From NCBI GenBank assembly GCA_964035575.1, contig OZ037852.1, positions 1,426,001-1,490,000 of the forward strand: a stretch of 64,000 bases of DNA, written 5' to 3'. Both the position numbers and the translations under genes were made by a program. How positions within the stretch are numbered: position 1 is the first letter of the stretch; every line of letters begins with the position of its first letter. This stretch comes from Rhynchopus sp. YZ270_cl-10. Its lineage: Eukaryota > Euglenozoa > Diplonemea > Diplonemida > Diplonemidae. This document shows, in pieces, positions 43,723 to 54,133 of this stretch. A model generated the notes under the pieces. It saw nothing but the letters and a program-made list of their open reading frames with translations. It did not search any database and had not been told where the DNA came from.

Positions 43723-44212
43723 TGGTGCTTCCCGGGGGGTGTGCATTTCACAAATTTTCACAAAATGTGACAAGTTTTCACAAATTTTCACAACACGAAA
43801 ACCGCTACAAAATTGTGAAGGCTGGTGAAAAGTGGTGAAAAATTGTGAAAAAATGTGAAAAGTTGTGAATAGTTGTGAAAAGTTGTGAATTGATTTTTTT
43901 TTTGTGTGCTTTTTTTTTTGGGCGGGGTGGTGGTGACCCACCCATTGAGGGGTACGCTGGGATTCACAAGATAGAACGTGATGTGGTGTACCTGTGTACC
44001 TGTGTACTGTGTGATGTGCGGAAATGACGAGAACTTGTCCATTTCGGCAAATTGACCCCACTACTGGCCGTACGGATTCCGGAAATGCAAATGCCGGCGT
44101 CTAAGAGCTTCACCAACGAGAGAAAAAAGGGTAGTGAAAAGTTGTGAATAGTTGTGAAAAGTTGTGAATTGAATTGAAATTTTGTGAAATGCATACCCCC
44201 CGGGAAGCACCA
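43723..44212. mobile_element. non-autonomous TIR element, TGGTGCTTCCCGG ends
   Basis: A 490-bp element. The ends TGGTGCTTCCCGGGGGGT are inverted, and the 5-bp target duplication ATTAC lies at 43718-43722 and 44213-44217. The arms are TTGTGAAAAG-like units, inverted on the two sides. It carries a copy of the core module (ATTGACCCCACTACTGG) closely matching that of the 964 and 42027 elements although its termini differ. Confidence 0.88.
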
Positions 44213-45171
44213 ATTACTTAATTTAGAGTGGAGAACGCACAAAGTAGCTGCTCCACTATTTCTGACTCAAAAAATTTGTTTTTTTTTGTTCATTCTTTTC
44301 TTCGCTGTTCGGCCTTTTTTTCTATTTCTCACAATTAGGTCATATTTTAATTATCAGTTTTTTTGTTTTAAACATCGAGTTTGCACTTTAATACCCCCTC
44401 TCTCTCGTACACTGCCACTGCAGCATCTTCTTCCGTTGAATGGAAGAAGGAAGAGAGAAAAAAATAAGGTGATAGGCTGAAGGAGTCGCAAGACAGATTG
44501 TTGTCCTTCGAAACTGAGGGTGCCTTCTGCTGGCTTCGTCTGTTGTCTTGTTTTTTTTCTCTCTTTTTTTTTCTTCTTTCTTCCAATTGTACAACGGGAT
44601 ACACAATGCCGGGGTAGTGCCTGCGTCTGAGGGGGAGAACAGCTGACATATCAATTTTTTTTCTTTTTCTTTTTCTTGCCCCATCAAATACCTCCCCTCT
44701 TGACAGAAGAAGATATCACATCAAAAAAAAGATTGTCAAGAAGGGGGGAAAAAAGGAGTTTATTGTGCAGACCACCCCGTGTGTGTCTGTCTCCCCAATA
44801 ATGAAAAACTGCAAATTTTTTCGGAACGATTCCCTTTTCCCCATTTTTGTTCTCTTCCAGGCAACCAAAAAAAGCACAACAGAAGCTGAGGTTTCGCCCC
44901 CCTTTTCCCCCCTCCAGAATATACCTTTTTTACGAAGTGTTTTTTTTTTCTTTGGGGCTGAAAACTTTTTTAAATAAACAGCTATCTCATCGCTCCTCTT
45001 GAACCAACAAAAGGCGGGGGAGGGCGGCGATGGTGGCTAAGAAGCAATGGTTCTCTCTCTGAGTCCCCAACACTTCTTCTTCCCTAAGTTTTCTATTCTC
45101 CCCTACCTCCTTCTCTTTTGTCGTGTTTGTATGGTGTTACATCATTTATATGAAAAAAATAGTGAGCACCA
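44213..45171. other. intergenic
   Basis: No gene or clear repeat; pyrimidine-rich tracts only. Confidence 0.45.
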
Positions 45172-45191
45172 CCCCCCCCCCCCCCCCCCCC

Positions 45192-46672
45192 TAGGCATAC
45201 TGTGCAGGCGAGCCGTTTTTAGGCGAGTTTTTCGTTTTCCTGATTTTCAGGAAAAACTCGCCAAAAACTCGCCCTACTCGCCCATTACTCGCCTATTACT
45301 CGCCAAAACTCGCCAAAAACTCGCCAAAACTCGCCTAAACTCGCCTAAACTCGCCCACATTTGGGTGCAAATCCTGGTGCACATACGCACCTTGGGGGTG
45401 AAAATGTGCACCAGGATGTGAAAATGGAGGGCGGGGGTGACTGATGACAACATGCCACTCGAAAACACACAAAAAAATTGAAAATGTGTCACTTGTACGT
45501 CTAACGGCAACCATGTCACGGCAGTGGCTGACAGGCATGTATGTAAACATTTGCTCCAGGGGAAGATCCAGGCGTGCCATAGATCCCGGGGGACAAGACG
45601 TGCTACAATCCGGAGGATGACGAAGACATGAGCCGGGGCTACACTCGCTATACAACAATGTCCTCGCCATGCCGGTAAATGGCAACCCTGCAGGCCACCC
45701 CTTGGCGGTATTCCCCACGACTACATCGCACCCATCTGTGCAAGCTTCATGGATCCGCAGAAGCTACAGCTGGACTGGTGGTACTGGTTGTGGAAGCCTA
45801 CAAAGCAAACTGTAGAGGTCTTGTTCAAGTGGAACGAAAAAAATTTTCTCTTCAAAACTCAAATTTCCCTCATATTTTCGTGTGTACGCTTTTCCCAAGG
45901 TAAAATCCCTACCTAAAAAAAAAAAAACTCGCCAAAACTCGCCCCCCAAAAATAGGCGAGTTTTAGGCGAGTTTTTGGCGAGTAGGCGAGTTTTTTTTAC
46001 TCGCCCGCACAGTATGCCTAGGTGGGGGCAAAACCCCTATTTTTTTGAGGCATTTCGATTTTTTTGGATTTACGCGCAAAGTACCCGCAAACCACCGAAA
46101 ATTTCGGGTCAGAGATGGTTTTGGGGTGTGGTTTGGGGGTGTTCTATAGGTGAGACACCCCAGAGATACAAAAAAATGGAAAAAAATAGCAAAAATAGAC
46201 CATTTTGGCCGTTTGGGCCATATTGGTCAAAATGGCCATTTTTGACCAATATTTCAAAAAAAAAGCAAAATTTTGTCATCATTAGGCCTGTCTGGGCACA
46301 AATATGCCCCAAAAATGTCCCGCGAGTCCATTCCGACCTGTTTTGAACACATTTATCGCCCTTTTTGGTGTTTTTTTTGGTGTTTTGAGGTCAAAAAATA
46401 TCCCCTGACTATCCCCTGGCAGCCCTGGGCCGCGACTTGCGCCCTGCTTTTGGACCCCCTCTGGGCCAAAAAATGGGTGAAAACCCCCGAAAAAGCACTC
46501 CGGGAACCCAGATAGTTCCAAATATCCACTAGAAACCCACCCAAACACCTCAAAAACATGCCAGAAAAATATTTTCAAAAACACACTTTTTTCAAAAAGT
46601 TCATCTGGGCAGGTTCGGAAGTCCAAAAAAGTCAAAATGCCTCACCCGTCCTGAAGGTTTTGCCCCCACCTA
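45192..46672. mobile_element. outer TIR element, TAGGTGGGGGCAAAACC ends, in a C20 target
   Basis: Read without the nested insertion, the left end TAGGTGGGGGCAAAACC is split by the inner element and resumes at 46022. The right end is its complement, ending at 46672. TIR similarity extends through TGAGGCATTT. Both sides are flanked by runs of exactly 20 C (45172-45191 and 46673-46692). The core includes a GGTCAAAATGG palindrome near 46225. Confidence 0.75.
45195..46017. mobile_element. inner foldback-like element, GCATACTGTGC ends, CTAG duplication
   Basis: GCATACTGTGC is inverted as GCACAGTATGC, with the target duplication CTAG at 45191-45194 and 46018-46021. Arms are units of ACTCGCCAAA and its complement. 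A unique core of about 500 bp (45360-45900) has no convincing reading frame. It lies inside the left end of the element at 45192-46672. Confidence 0.85.
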
Positions 46673-47164
46673 CCCCCCCCCCCCCCCCCCCCTCAAAAGT
46701 TGTGAAATACAAAACAGAGTAGCAAAAAAATAAACAAAAACAAAAACAAACACACTTTCAAACCCCCCTCAAAAGTTAACCCGCGACTCTCGGATGACTC
46801 AGCTTTGGGTCCTCAACAGGGGGGATTTTTTTTTAAACATAAAAAAAGGCAAGGGTACTTTTTTAGCACCCTCTGTACCTTCTTTTCATGAGAAAAAGAA
46901 TGTATGTGAAACAATTAAACCCTTTCAAACCCCTCTTCGGATAACGTATGTATTGATCCACACACCCCCAGGTCTCAGCCTAATTCGGGTAGCAGGGGGG
47001 GAGCGAAAATTTTGTCCAAAAAAAAAGCTTTTTTTTTTTTTGGAATTCTTGACTATCTGTGGGCCACCAAAATCTTAGCACAACAGCAACACTCTGGTGT
47101 TATCACAGAGGGGGGGAAAAAAAAATATCACAAAATCCGGTATCTTTCCTCCCCCATCTTTTTT

Positions 47165-47270
47165 AAAATGGTGACTAAAGCACTGAGGCAAAAAAGATTG
47201 ATGAATAACCAATGTTCAAAACATTAAGTAATCTAATCAGACTAAGCACAGTGTCATCTCATAAAAAAAC
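47165..47270 (+). repeat. composite dispersed repeat, copy 3, shortened
   Basis: GGTGACTAAAGCACTGAGGC, then GATGAATAA, AATCTAATCAGACTAAGC and TGTCATCTC, in the same order as in copy 2 but without the CACGAG hairpin. Confidence 0.5.
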
Positions 47271-48116
47271 CCCCCCTTTTTTTTTACGTGTGGTTTTGCA
47301 GGGGGTTGTATTGTTTATCCAAAATGGATGAGTTGCGTGCACCAGATCAAGTCTGTGTGCTATCGCTCGGTTGACCTGTTTCATCCAAAGAACCACTGCT
47401 ATTGCTAGCGTTAGTTTTCGTTTCGGTCAACCTCAACACAGTACTCTAAATTCTTTTCAAGTATTTTTCCCCTCTTTCTTTTCTTTTCTTTTTAAGTGCA
47501 AAATCAAGTGCTCCATTTCGTGGAGTGACAGTGCCTGCGTCACAGTGGCGTTTTGTACTGCCAACTTCACTTTAAGGCACACTGGTACACTGTCACGAGC
47601 GGGCTGTTGTATTTCAAGTCAACTTTGTTTGTCGTATCTCTGTCACATTCTTAGGGAGGAGGTGTGTGCACAGTCTATAGTGTATCCTAACCTAGCCCCT
47701 TTAAAAAAGACCGTATTTTTTTTTTTTGTGTAAGAATGGATCCCTCAACATCTTGTACGAACCCACACACCCCCCTTTTTTTTTTTTTGAAAAAGCACTG
47801 AAAGTTCCCGTACAACCACTGCGACAGAGTAAGCCGGAAACTACATTAAAGTTCGCACATCGCTTTGGTTAAGGATCTAAAAAAGCTAAACAAACACAAA
47901 CACAAAATAGCAAAAACAAAGAGTACAAACATAACAACAAACATTTTCAAACCCCCCTTTTTTTGGTGGGCGATTCTGTACAACGATACTCAAAGAAAAA
48001 AAGCGTCCTTTTTTTTGTTTTTTGTTTTGCAAAAAAGCGCGTCCTCGAGTTGGTCTTCTTCCGTTGTGGGTCTTATACAAAAAGGGGGGGTTTTTTCAAA
48101 AAAAAAAGAAAATGGA

Positions 48117-48160
48117 TAGTGGAGCACACTCTAGGGTGGCTACACTAATAAAGTTTTCAA
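48117..48160 (+). repeat. ACTAATACAACC repeat with uninterrupted CTAG site
   Basis: GTGGAGCACACTCTAGGGTG, then GCTACACTAATA and AAGTTTTC before A9. This copy shows the target that the element at 40230 occupies elsewhere. Confidence 0.65.
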
Positions 48161-48846
48161 AAAAAAACAAAAAATGGAAGAAATATTTTTCAATGCAGTG
48201 TGCCTTCCTCTTCCAATAATATCCCTTCTCCTCCCTTCTCCCTTCCCTCTTCCTACTACATGCCGCAAAGCACCAGATTATCTATCCATTCTCTATCCGT
48301 TCAGAACATACACCCACCCCCACCTGATTTTTCCCCCTCTTTTCTATTTTTTGAGTTTCCCTCCCCCCCCTTTCAAGTCAATCAATTTCGTTCTTTCAAA
48401 ATCAAAGTTTTCCCTTGAGGGAAAAAAGGGAGGAGATCCACATCATGTCTTCTTATTTGTGTTTTACGTACCTTTTGAGAAGAATTTTTTTTTTTGTGCA
48501 CACATTTTTTTATCGTCAAAGTGACTACGTAGAAGATTTGGTAATCAATCACTTCCAACCTTTTATTTTTTTTCTCTTTATTTGTGCACTGTGTGTTTCG
48601 AACATCTATCGTTTAAGTGACCATCTTTCCTTCTCTTCGTTTTATTGTTTTTTTTTTTTGGCCGTAAAAAAGGCTGGGGTATAAAGAGGTCGCGTGATTC
48701 TCCGAGCGGTTGTGAACCGCCTCCGTTCTCTTACGGTACCGGTACGGAACACTCACGGTCCATCCTTTTGCAATGAGCTCGACACGAGATGCGTTTTAGC
48801 ACGTTTCAATTACTCTACTTTTCTTTCTTTTCTTTTCTTTTCTTCT

Positions 48847-48881
<35 letters not shown>

Positions 48882-48959
48882 TGAAAATTGAAGAATTTTG
48901 ACCCCCACATCCACCATGTTTCTCACTTTTTTGTGGCTGGATGTATACTCGATATATAG

Positions 48960-48993
48960 GATGTGGTGTGTGTGCAGCTTATATGCATTCATC
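48960..48993 (+). repeat. stem-loop repeat, TGCA/TGCA
   Basis: GATG (48960-48963) pairs with CATC (48990-48993); an inner TGCA/TGCA stem encloses GCTTATA. Confidence 0.5.
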
Positions 48994-49028
48994 TTATCTC
49001 CATAACAACTTCTTTTTTTTTCTGTTAA

Positions 49029-49058
49029 GGTGACGAGGCAAGAGGCTTTCAGTTCATC
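49029..49058 (+). repeat. stem-loop repeat, GGTGA/TCATC
   Basis: GGTGA (49029-49033) pairs with TCATC (49054-49058). The inner GAGGC/GCTTT pairing uses G-U pairs, and the loop is AAGAG. Confidence 0.55.
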
Positions 49059-50180
49059 AACACCAGATTTTATTGAGCTCACCGGACCCTCCCGCATCTT
49101 CTTTGTTCTGCATTCGCAGTCCGAGGGAGGGTGTGTTGCACTCTTATTTTTTTTTTTGTCGTCGTTTGGAGTAAAAAGGGTGACTAAAATCATGAGCATG
49201 CAGCTGCTGCTATCCAACATTGTTCTGTTTCCCCCTCTTTGCTGCGGTGTCAATGCCTGCTGTCTCAGAGAGGCGTTGTTCAATCACTTTTTTTTTTGCA
49301 CCAACCCCATCTCCCGCGCGCCAAGTTCAGTTTTTTTTATTAAAAATATGTTATCTGCCCGTGAGTTTTTTTATTTATGTATTGCTACGAAGCTTGTTTT
49401 AAAAGGAGAAATAGTATTACCGGTACGGTCGCAATCATCCCTCAAACAGGAGGATTGTTTTTTGCACCCTACTTTTTGTTTGCAAAAAAAAGCAAAAGAT
49501 TTTTTATTCAAAGAGGAGACGACACTGGTGGGCAAAACTCCAGCTTTCGATTGAAAATATTAATCATTTTTTGCAATCAACGAAACAACTTTACCTACCG
49601 ATCCTACTATTTTTTTTTTTTTTTTGGTATTGCTTCATCATTTCCCCCCCTTCCATAACAATAGCGAGCACGCATCCTAGGGGTGCCGTGTGTACACCAT
49701 ACAAGAGTTAGCAATCAAAATATTTGAACGAAAAAAAAATATTTTTTTGAGTGCAGCTTGTACAAGGTACTGCTATGTTTTCTAACAATTTTAATCGACC
49801 ACAAAACCATTTATAGAACCACGTTGAACCCTGGACAACGATTTTTTCCCCCCAAAACCGCAAAAAAAAATAGCCCCTTTTTTTTGTTGTAAACAACATC
49901 TCCACCCTTACCTTTTTTTACTCATTATTTAACACCCCTCTTTGTTTTTTTTTGTTAAAAAAAAACCCTTAACAATTTAGCGCCTGCAAGGGGGAGAAAA
50001 GGAAATCTTGTTCACGATATTTCATATTGTATCACACGATTGTCCCTTGAAAAAGTAGATCAACAAGCAGTGGGGCTTAAGATCACCTATCAACGTTTTC
50101 TCTCTCCTTTTTCTTTTCTTTTTTTTTTTTTTTTCTTTCTTTTTTGCCCAGGCATGTCGTAACAAGCAACTACAACATAA

Positions 50181-50227
50181 CAGCACATCCCTCGGGTGTC
50201 CACACTAATACAACCAAGTTTTTCAAA
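50181..50227 (+). repeat. ACTAATACAACC repeat
   Basis: CATCCCTCGGGTGTCCACAC, then TAATACAACCAAGTTTTTC before an A-rich stretch. Confidence 0.6.
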
Positions 50228-50668
50228 CAACAGTTTTAAGCATAGACAGACAAAAATCGGTAACAACACTCATACAATGCAGCGAGGTCTAATTCGCCTG
50301 GAAAAAAAAATTGGCCTGGCTAAGAAAATATATCTGAAGCGTGGGCTGAGGCGTTCCAAGTATTCCTGAGTACGCCCCAGCCACGCTTAAGTATTTTTTT
50401 TTTAAAATCCGGCCTCAGCGAGGCCCGACTTAGCACCTCATTACACTGTATGAATACTTGGCATTTTTTTTTTTTTTTAGAGCACTTTTTTTTTGTCCCT
50501 GAAGGCTTTGGAAAAATATTGACAGTGATTTGTCAGTTCTTTTTTGCTTCCATTCTGCACTTTCGGGTGACCATTTCTGAAAATAAAGAGCTTGTAGTAC
50601 CAACACAAGGCTTCGGTCAACATTGATGACAGAACTCGTCTCAAATGGGTGCTTAAGTGATTGTCGAT

Positions 50669-50966
50669 CAGGCACTCCGCTAGGTACTAAAGTTCTGTTG
50701 ATTGTCAACAGAACTTTTTGAAAATGGGGAAAAAAAGAAAAAAAAAAAAAGTTCTGCTAAGTGGTTCAGACCCGTTCTACCTGTTAAAAAAGCTCAGGAG
50801 AAGAAGATATGGAGAGGTGAGTGCTCAAACGTCCCAAAAAAGTCAAAATCGGGCGTTGGTAAAAAAAAAAGTTGCGTACCGTGCGCCTGCGGCGCAAGCA
50901 TGTACCCCACCAACGTGGACCATCAACAGAATATTTTCAAAATCGGAAATCCTAGCGGAGAGCCTG
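50669..50966 (+). mobile_element. hAT-type MITE, copy 2
   Basis: A 298-bp copy of 6947-7244 in the opposite orientation. TIR CAGGCACTCCGCTAGG; perfect 8-bp target duplications TTGTCGAT at 50661-50668 and 50967-50974. It includes GCGCCTGCGGCGCAAGC and CCCCACCAACGTGG. Confidence 0.92.
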
Positions 50967-51655
50967 TTGTCGATACAAAAAAAAAAAAAAAAAAAAGGCA
51001 AACGAACAGATGAAGATTGATGTAAAACAAAATACCTGCTTAGAATCAAACAACCACCCTACAGTTATACAACCAAGTTTTCAAGAAAAAAAAATACCCG
51101 TTTTTCTTTTTTGAAATTCTGGGGCTTCGTTTCACATATTGCCATATTGTCTTACAGTCAAATTGTTGCTTGTTAAACACGATGGCCCGAAGGCTAAAGG
51201 GTACAGGCGACTTTGTTGTAAAAAAATAAATTAAAATTACGAAATATGTACTCTCAAAAAGTTACTTCTTTATCACGGTCAATTCTTTTTTATTTTGACA
51301 AAACGAGGTACATTTTTTTTTCGTTCGCATCCCACCATACATATACCTTCTGATACTGTTCTTGTGTTTTAAGGCGCGTCTCTGAGCAGAAGGGGGGAGG
51401 CTCATTTTAAACGATTTCTTTAGAGAGTGTGTCATTACACTTTTTCGCATGATTTCATCGCATTGATACCCAAAAAAAATGGTTTTTTTTTGCAAATGTA
51501 GTTCTTGATTTTAGTGCTGTTTAAGGGGGGGTGCTTGTATTGCTTACAATCCCCCTTTTTTTTACTGAGGGGTAGTAAAACAAAGAAGTACAACGAGTGC
51601 ATCCATCCTATATGCACCAAATTTACTAACTACTTAAATCCCCCTCCTGGTTCCC

Positions 51656-51774
51656 GAATGGTGGCAGTATTGTGATGGGAGCCCATTGGAATACGCAAAA
51701 ATACATCAATTGTGATGTACTTTGATGTATTTTGTGTATTCCACTGGGCTTCCATCACAATACTACCACCATTA
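51656..51774. mobile_element. 119-bp MITE with 8-bp target duplication
   Basis: An almost complete palindrome: AATGGTGGCAGTATTGTGAT on the left is inverted with few changes on the right. An 8-bp direct repeat, TGGTTCCC, flanks it at 51648-51655 and 51775-51782, suggesting a hAT-class origin. Confidence 0.8.
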
Positions 51775-52094
51775 TGGTTCCCCCCTCATTCCAATTTTTT
51801 TGAATGCATCTTATTGTATATCCTATAGCAGTTTGCACTTTGGATGTAAAACAAAACAAAATAGAAATAAATAAAAAAGTGACTTTTCTTCTTGAGTTGA
51901 TTGTTTTTTTGCCCATCAATATCTTGAAAAAAATATATTTAAAATAGTGGGCCAACATTATTGCATTTTTTAAAGGGTGGCTCAGCAACGAGACGAAGGG
52001 TCATCTGATTAACTTCTCTTTTTTTCTCTGATGCCTGCGCTCATGAGCAGAGGTGTTTGCATGCTTTCAAATACCACCTCCTGTACTTTTTTTT

Positions 52095-52115
52095 GATGTG
52101 CACGAGAGGCACGTC
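52095..52115 (+). repeat. stem-loop repeat, minimal perfect copy
   Basis: GATGTGC (52095-52101) pairs over its whole length with GCACGTC (52109-52115), with one G-U, around the exact loop ACGAGAG. Confidence 0.75.
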
Positions 52116-52768
52116 CACCTTACAAGATATTTCTCTTTTTTTTTTTTCCTTCTTCGGTTCTGCTTTGCCCAAAAAAAAATCTCTTTTTTTCCTTAGTGAT
52201 GAAGCAATGAAGCACAATGGTCTGAAGTAGAAATATCATCCTATCACAGAGGGAAAGAAGGAGAGGGAGGAGGTACAACCGGGGGCAAAGCACAACTGGA
52301 AAAAAAAAAAAAAAAATCTGGAAAAATGAGGAATATCATAATTATGCTGCCTGCGCACCCGCTCTTTAGCCCCCTCCACCATCACCACCACCACACCATT
52401 TTCTCCACCCGTGTTACTTTACTTTACTTTACTTTACTCGCCCACCCCATCCACAACAAAAGCAAAATGACGTAATACCCCCTCTCTTCCTCTCTCGCAT
52501 TTTTTGGTTTTGTTTTTTCTTTTTTTTTTTTTGCTCTTTTCTCAAAGGTTTTTTCAAAAAGGAGGATAAAGCGCTTTACTGTGATAGCACCAGAGCTTGG
52601 ATCTATCTGTCAAAACTTTTATTCCGTGCCTGCGTCCCAGAGGGGTTTGCACTATCAACTTCACTTTGTTTGTTGGTATTATTGCTGAGGGAGGTAGTGT
52701 TGAAATAAGGTACGATAGACAGTAATCCGAACTTTCTTGTCGAATGAGCAAAAAAAAAAAAAAGCCAA

Positions 52769-54127
52769 TATACATAGCGCTCTAATTAGAGTATTAGGGT
52801 ATAATTAGAGTCTGGGATTTTGGGCCAAGTCAGTTAGAGTCCAGTTAGAGTATAATTAGAGTCGCTTTTCTTCAATTAGACTATAATTAGAGTGCAGTTA
52901 GAGCATAATTAGACTCTAACTACACTCTAATTATAGTCTAATTAGAGTAAAACAATAGGCTTCTTGTAGGTGCAAACGCCGTAAGGAACCGGTTCCCCTA
53001 AGGTTCCTCTGTAGGACCCAGGTGCCCAGTTACCCACATAGCTGAAAATTAGACTTGGGGAACCGAGTTCTCAGCCGGACTGGGACACAATATGTGAAGG
53101 CGCTGTGGTCGGCCTGAAAGCGGGTCGGGGACCCGGTCGCGGGAGGGTGGGGGCCTAGTCCTAGTCCTACTGTACCTAGTACCCAGTACCGGGATTCGGG
53201 ACCCGGCTTATTCTCAGCTATGGGTACCCAGGTACTCAGACCCGCGCAGTGGCACATGCCCTCAAGTGTGAGTGCCCCATACATTAGGGAATGCGATGCA
53301 AAAACTCTATGTGCACCTTCGGTGCAACGCCGCAGACAGGCCAAGCAGCGTTGGACTCAGAGGAATGCCTGTTGTGCAGGTATCAAACATGAGAAACTCC
53401 CAGCAACAAGGGGCATTATTGAAGGTGTTTCGGGTGCAAAATTTTCTACAAATGTTGATGCGCGGGTACAGAAGTGGTGTCTTGTTCTTTCATCTGTAGG
53501 AATGTAAATATCAATCGAATTTAACTACCACTAAGGGGTCGAAGGGGTAATCCCAGTATCAAAGGCTGTGTTGACGGGAAATCTATAGCGAGCATACGTT
53601 CATTTCAGCCGAAGAAATACTACTTATGAACCCAGGAGAGATCCAAGCCTCGCGTTGAACAACTACCCGCGATCGACAATACCAAAGAGAATTCATAACA
53701 AAACAACACTGCCCCATACACACTACTGGGGAGTCAACTGACTAAATAGCCATGCTTCAAGTGCATGCCCCTGGGCCAAAATTCCTGTGCTAAAAAGGCA
53801 ACAAGACCATCCACAAGGAGTGTGAATTGTGCACTGGTGTTCTGGGGGAACAAACAATATTTTCTTGTGTCTGGTTCTCTGCAAGCAGAGAACAGACTTT
53901 CTGGATTACAAAGTCGAATTTCTTGCACTAGCTATGCCCCCTGGGTTGATGGCTATAGCATTGATTGATGTGCCCCTCTTTATTGACCCTCTTATAGGAC
54001 TCTAATTAGACTCTAATTAGAGTCCAGTTAGAGTATTAGAGTTCAGTTAGAGTTTTAAAGACTCTAATTATACTCGAACTGCCGACTCTAATTATCTAGT
54101 TAGAGTCTAATTGGAGCGCTATGTATA
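52769..54127. mobile_element. foldback-like element, TATACATAGCGCTC ends
   Basis: A 1,359-bp element. TATACATAGCGCTC is inverted at the right end; a 6-bp target duplication AGCCAA lies at 52763-52768 and 54128-54133. Arms are TCTAATTAGAG/TATAATTAGAG units. The unique core (about 52970-53990) matches the core of 3336-5928 at 53220-53965, for example GACAGGCCAA, TTGGACTCAGAGGAATGCCT and GGGGGAACAAACAATATTTT. The arms and ends of the two elements are unrelated. Confidence 0.88.
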
Positions 54128-54133
54128 AGCCAA

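Larger units (their letters stand above)
46693..50668. other. gene desert
   Basis: No gene supported. It holds a shortened composite repeat (about 47165-47270), two ACTAATACAACC repeats (48117-48160, 50181-50227), two hairpins (48960-48993, 49029-49058) and a T tract at about 48848-48880. Confidence 0.55.
50975..52768. other. intergenic
   Basis: No gene. It holds an ACTAATACAACC tail (51059-51090), a MITE (51656-51774), a weak hairpin (about 51975-52006) and a strong hairpin (52095-52115). Confidence 0.5.

Noticed and set aside
49030-49554. 174-residue frame in a gene desert
   Set aside because: Crosses T-runs and a hairpin repeat; Phe/Leu-rich translation of poly-T.
50702-51013. 100-codon frame in the hAT-type MITE (also at 6828-7211), starting MSTELFENGEKKKK
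   Set aside because: Two nearly identical transposon copies keep it open by recency; it is Lys homopolymer-rich, overlaps the TIR and matches no family.
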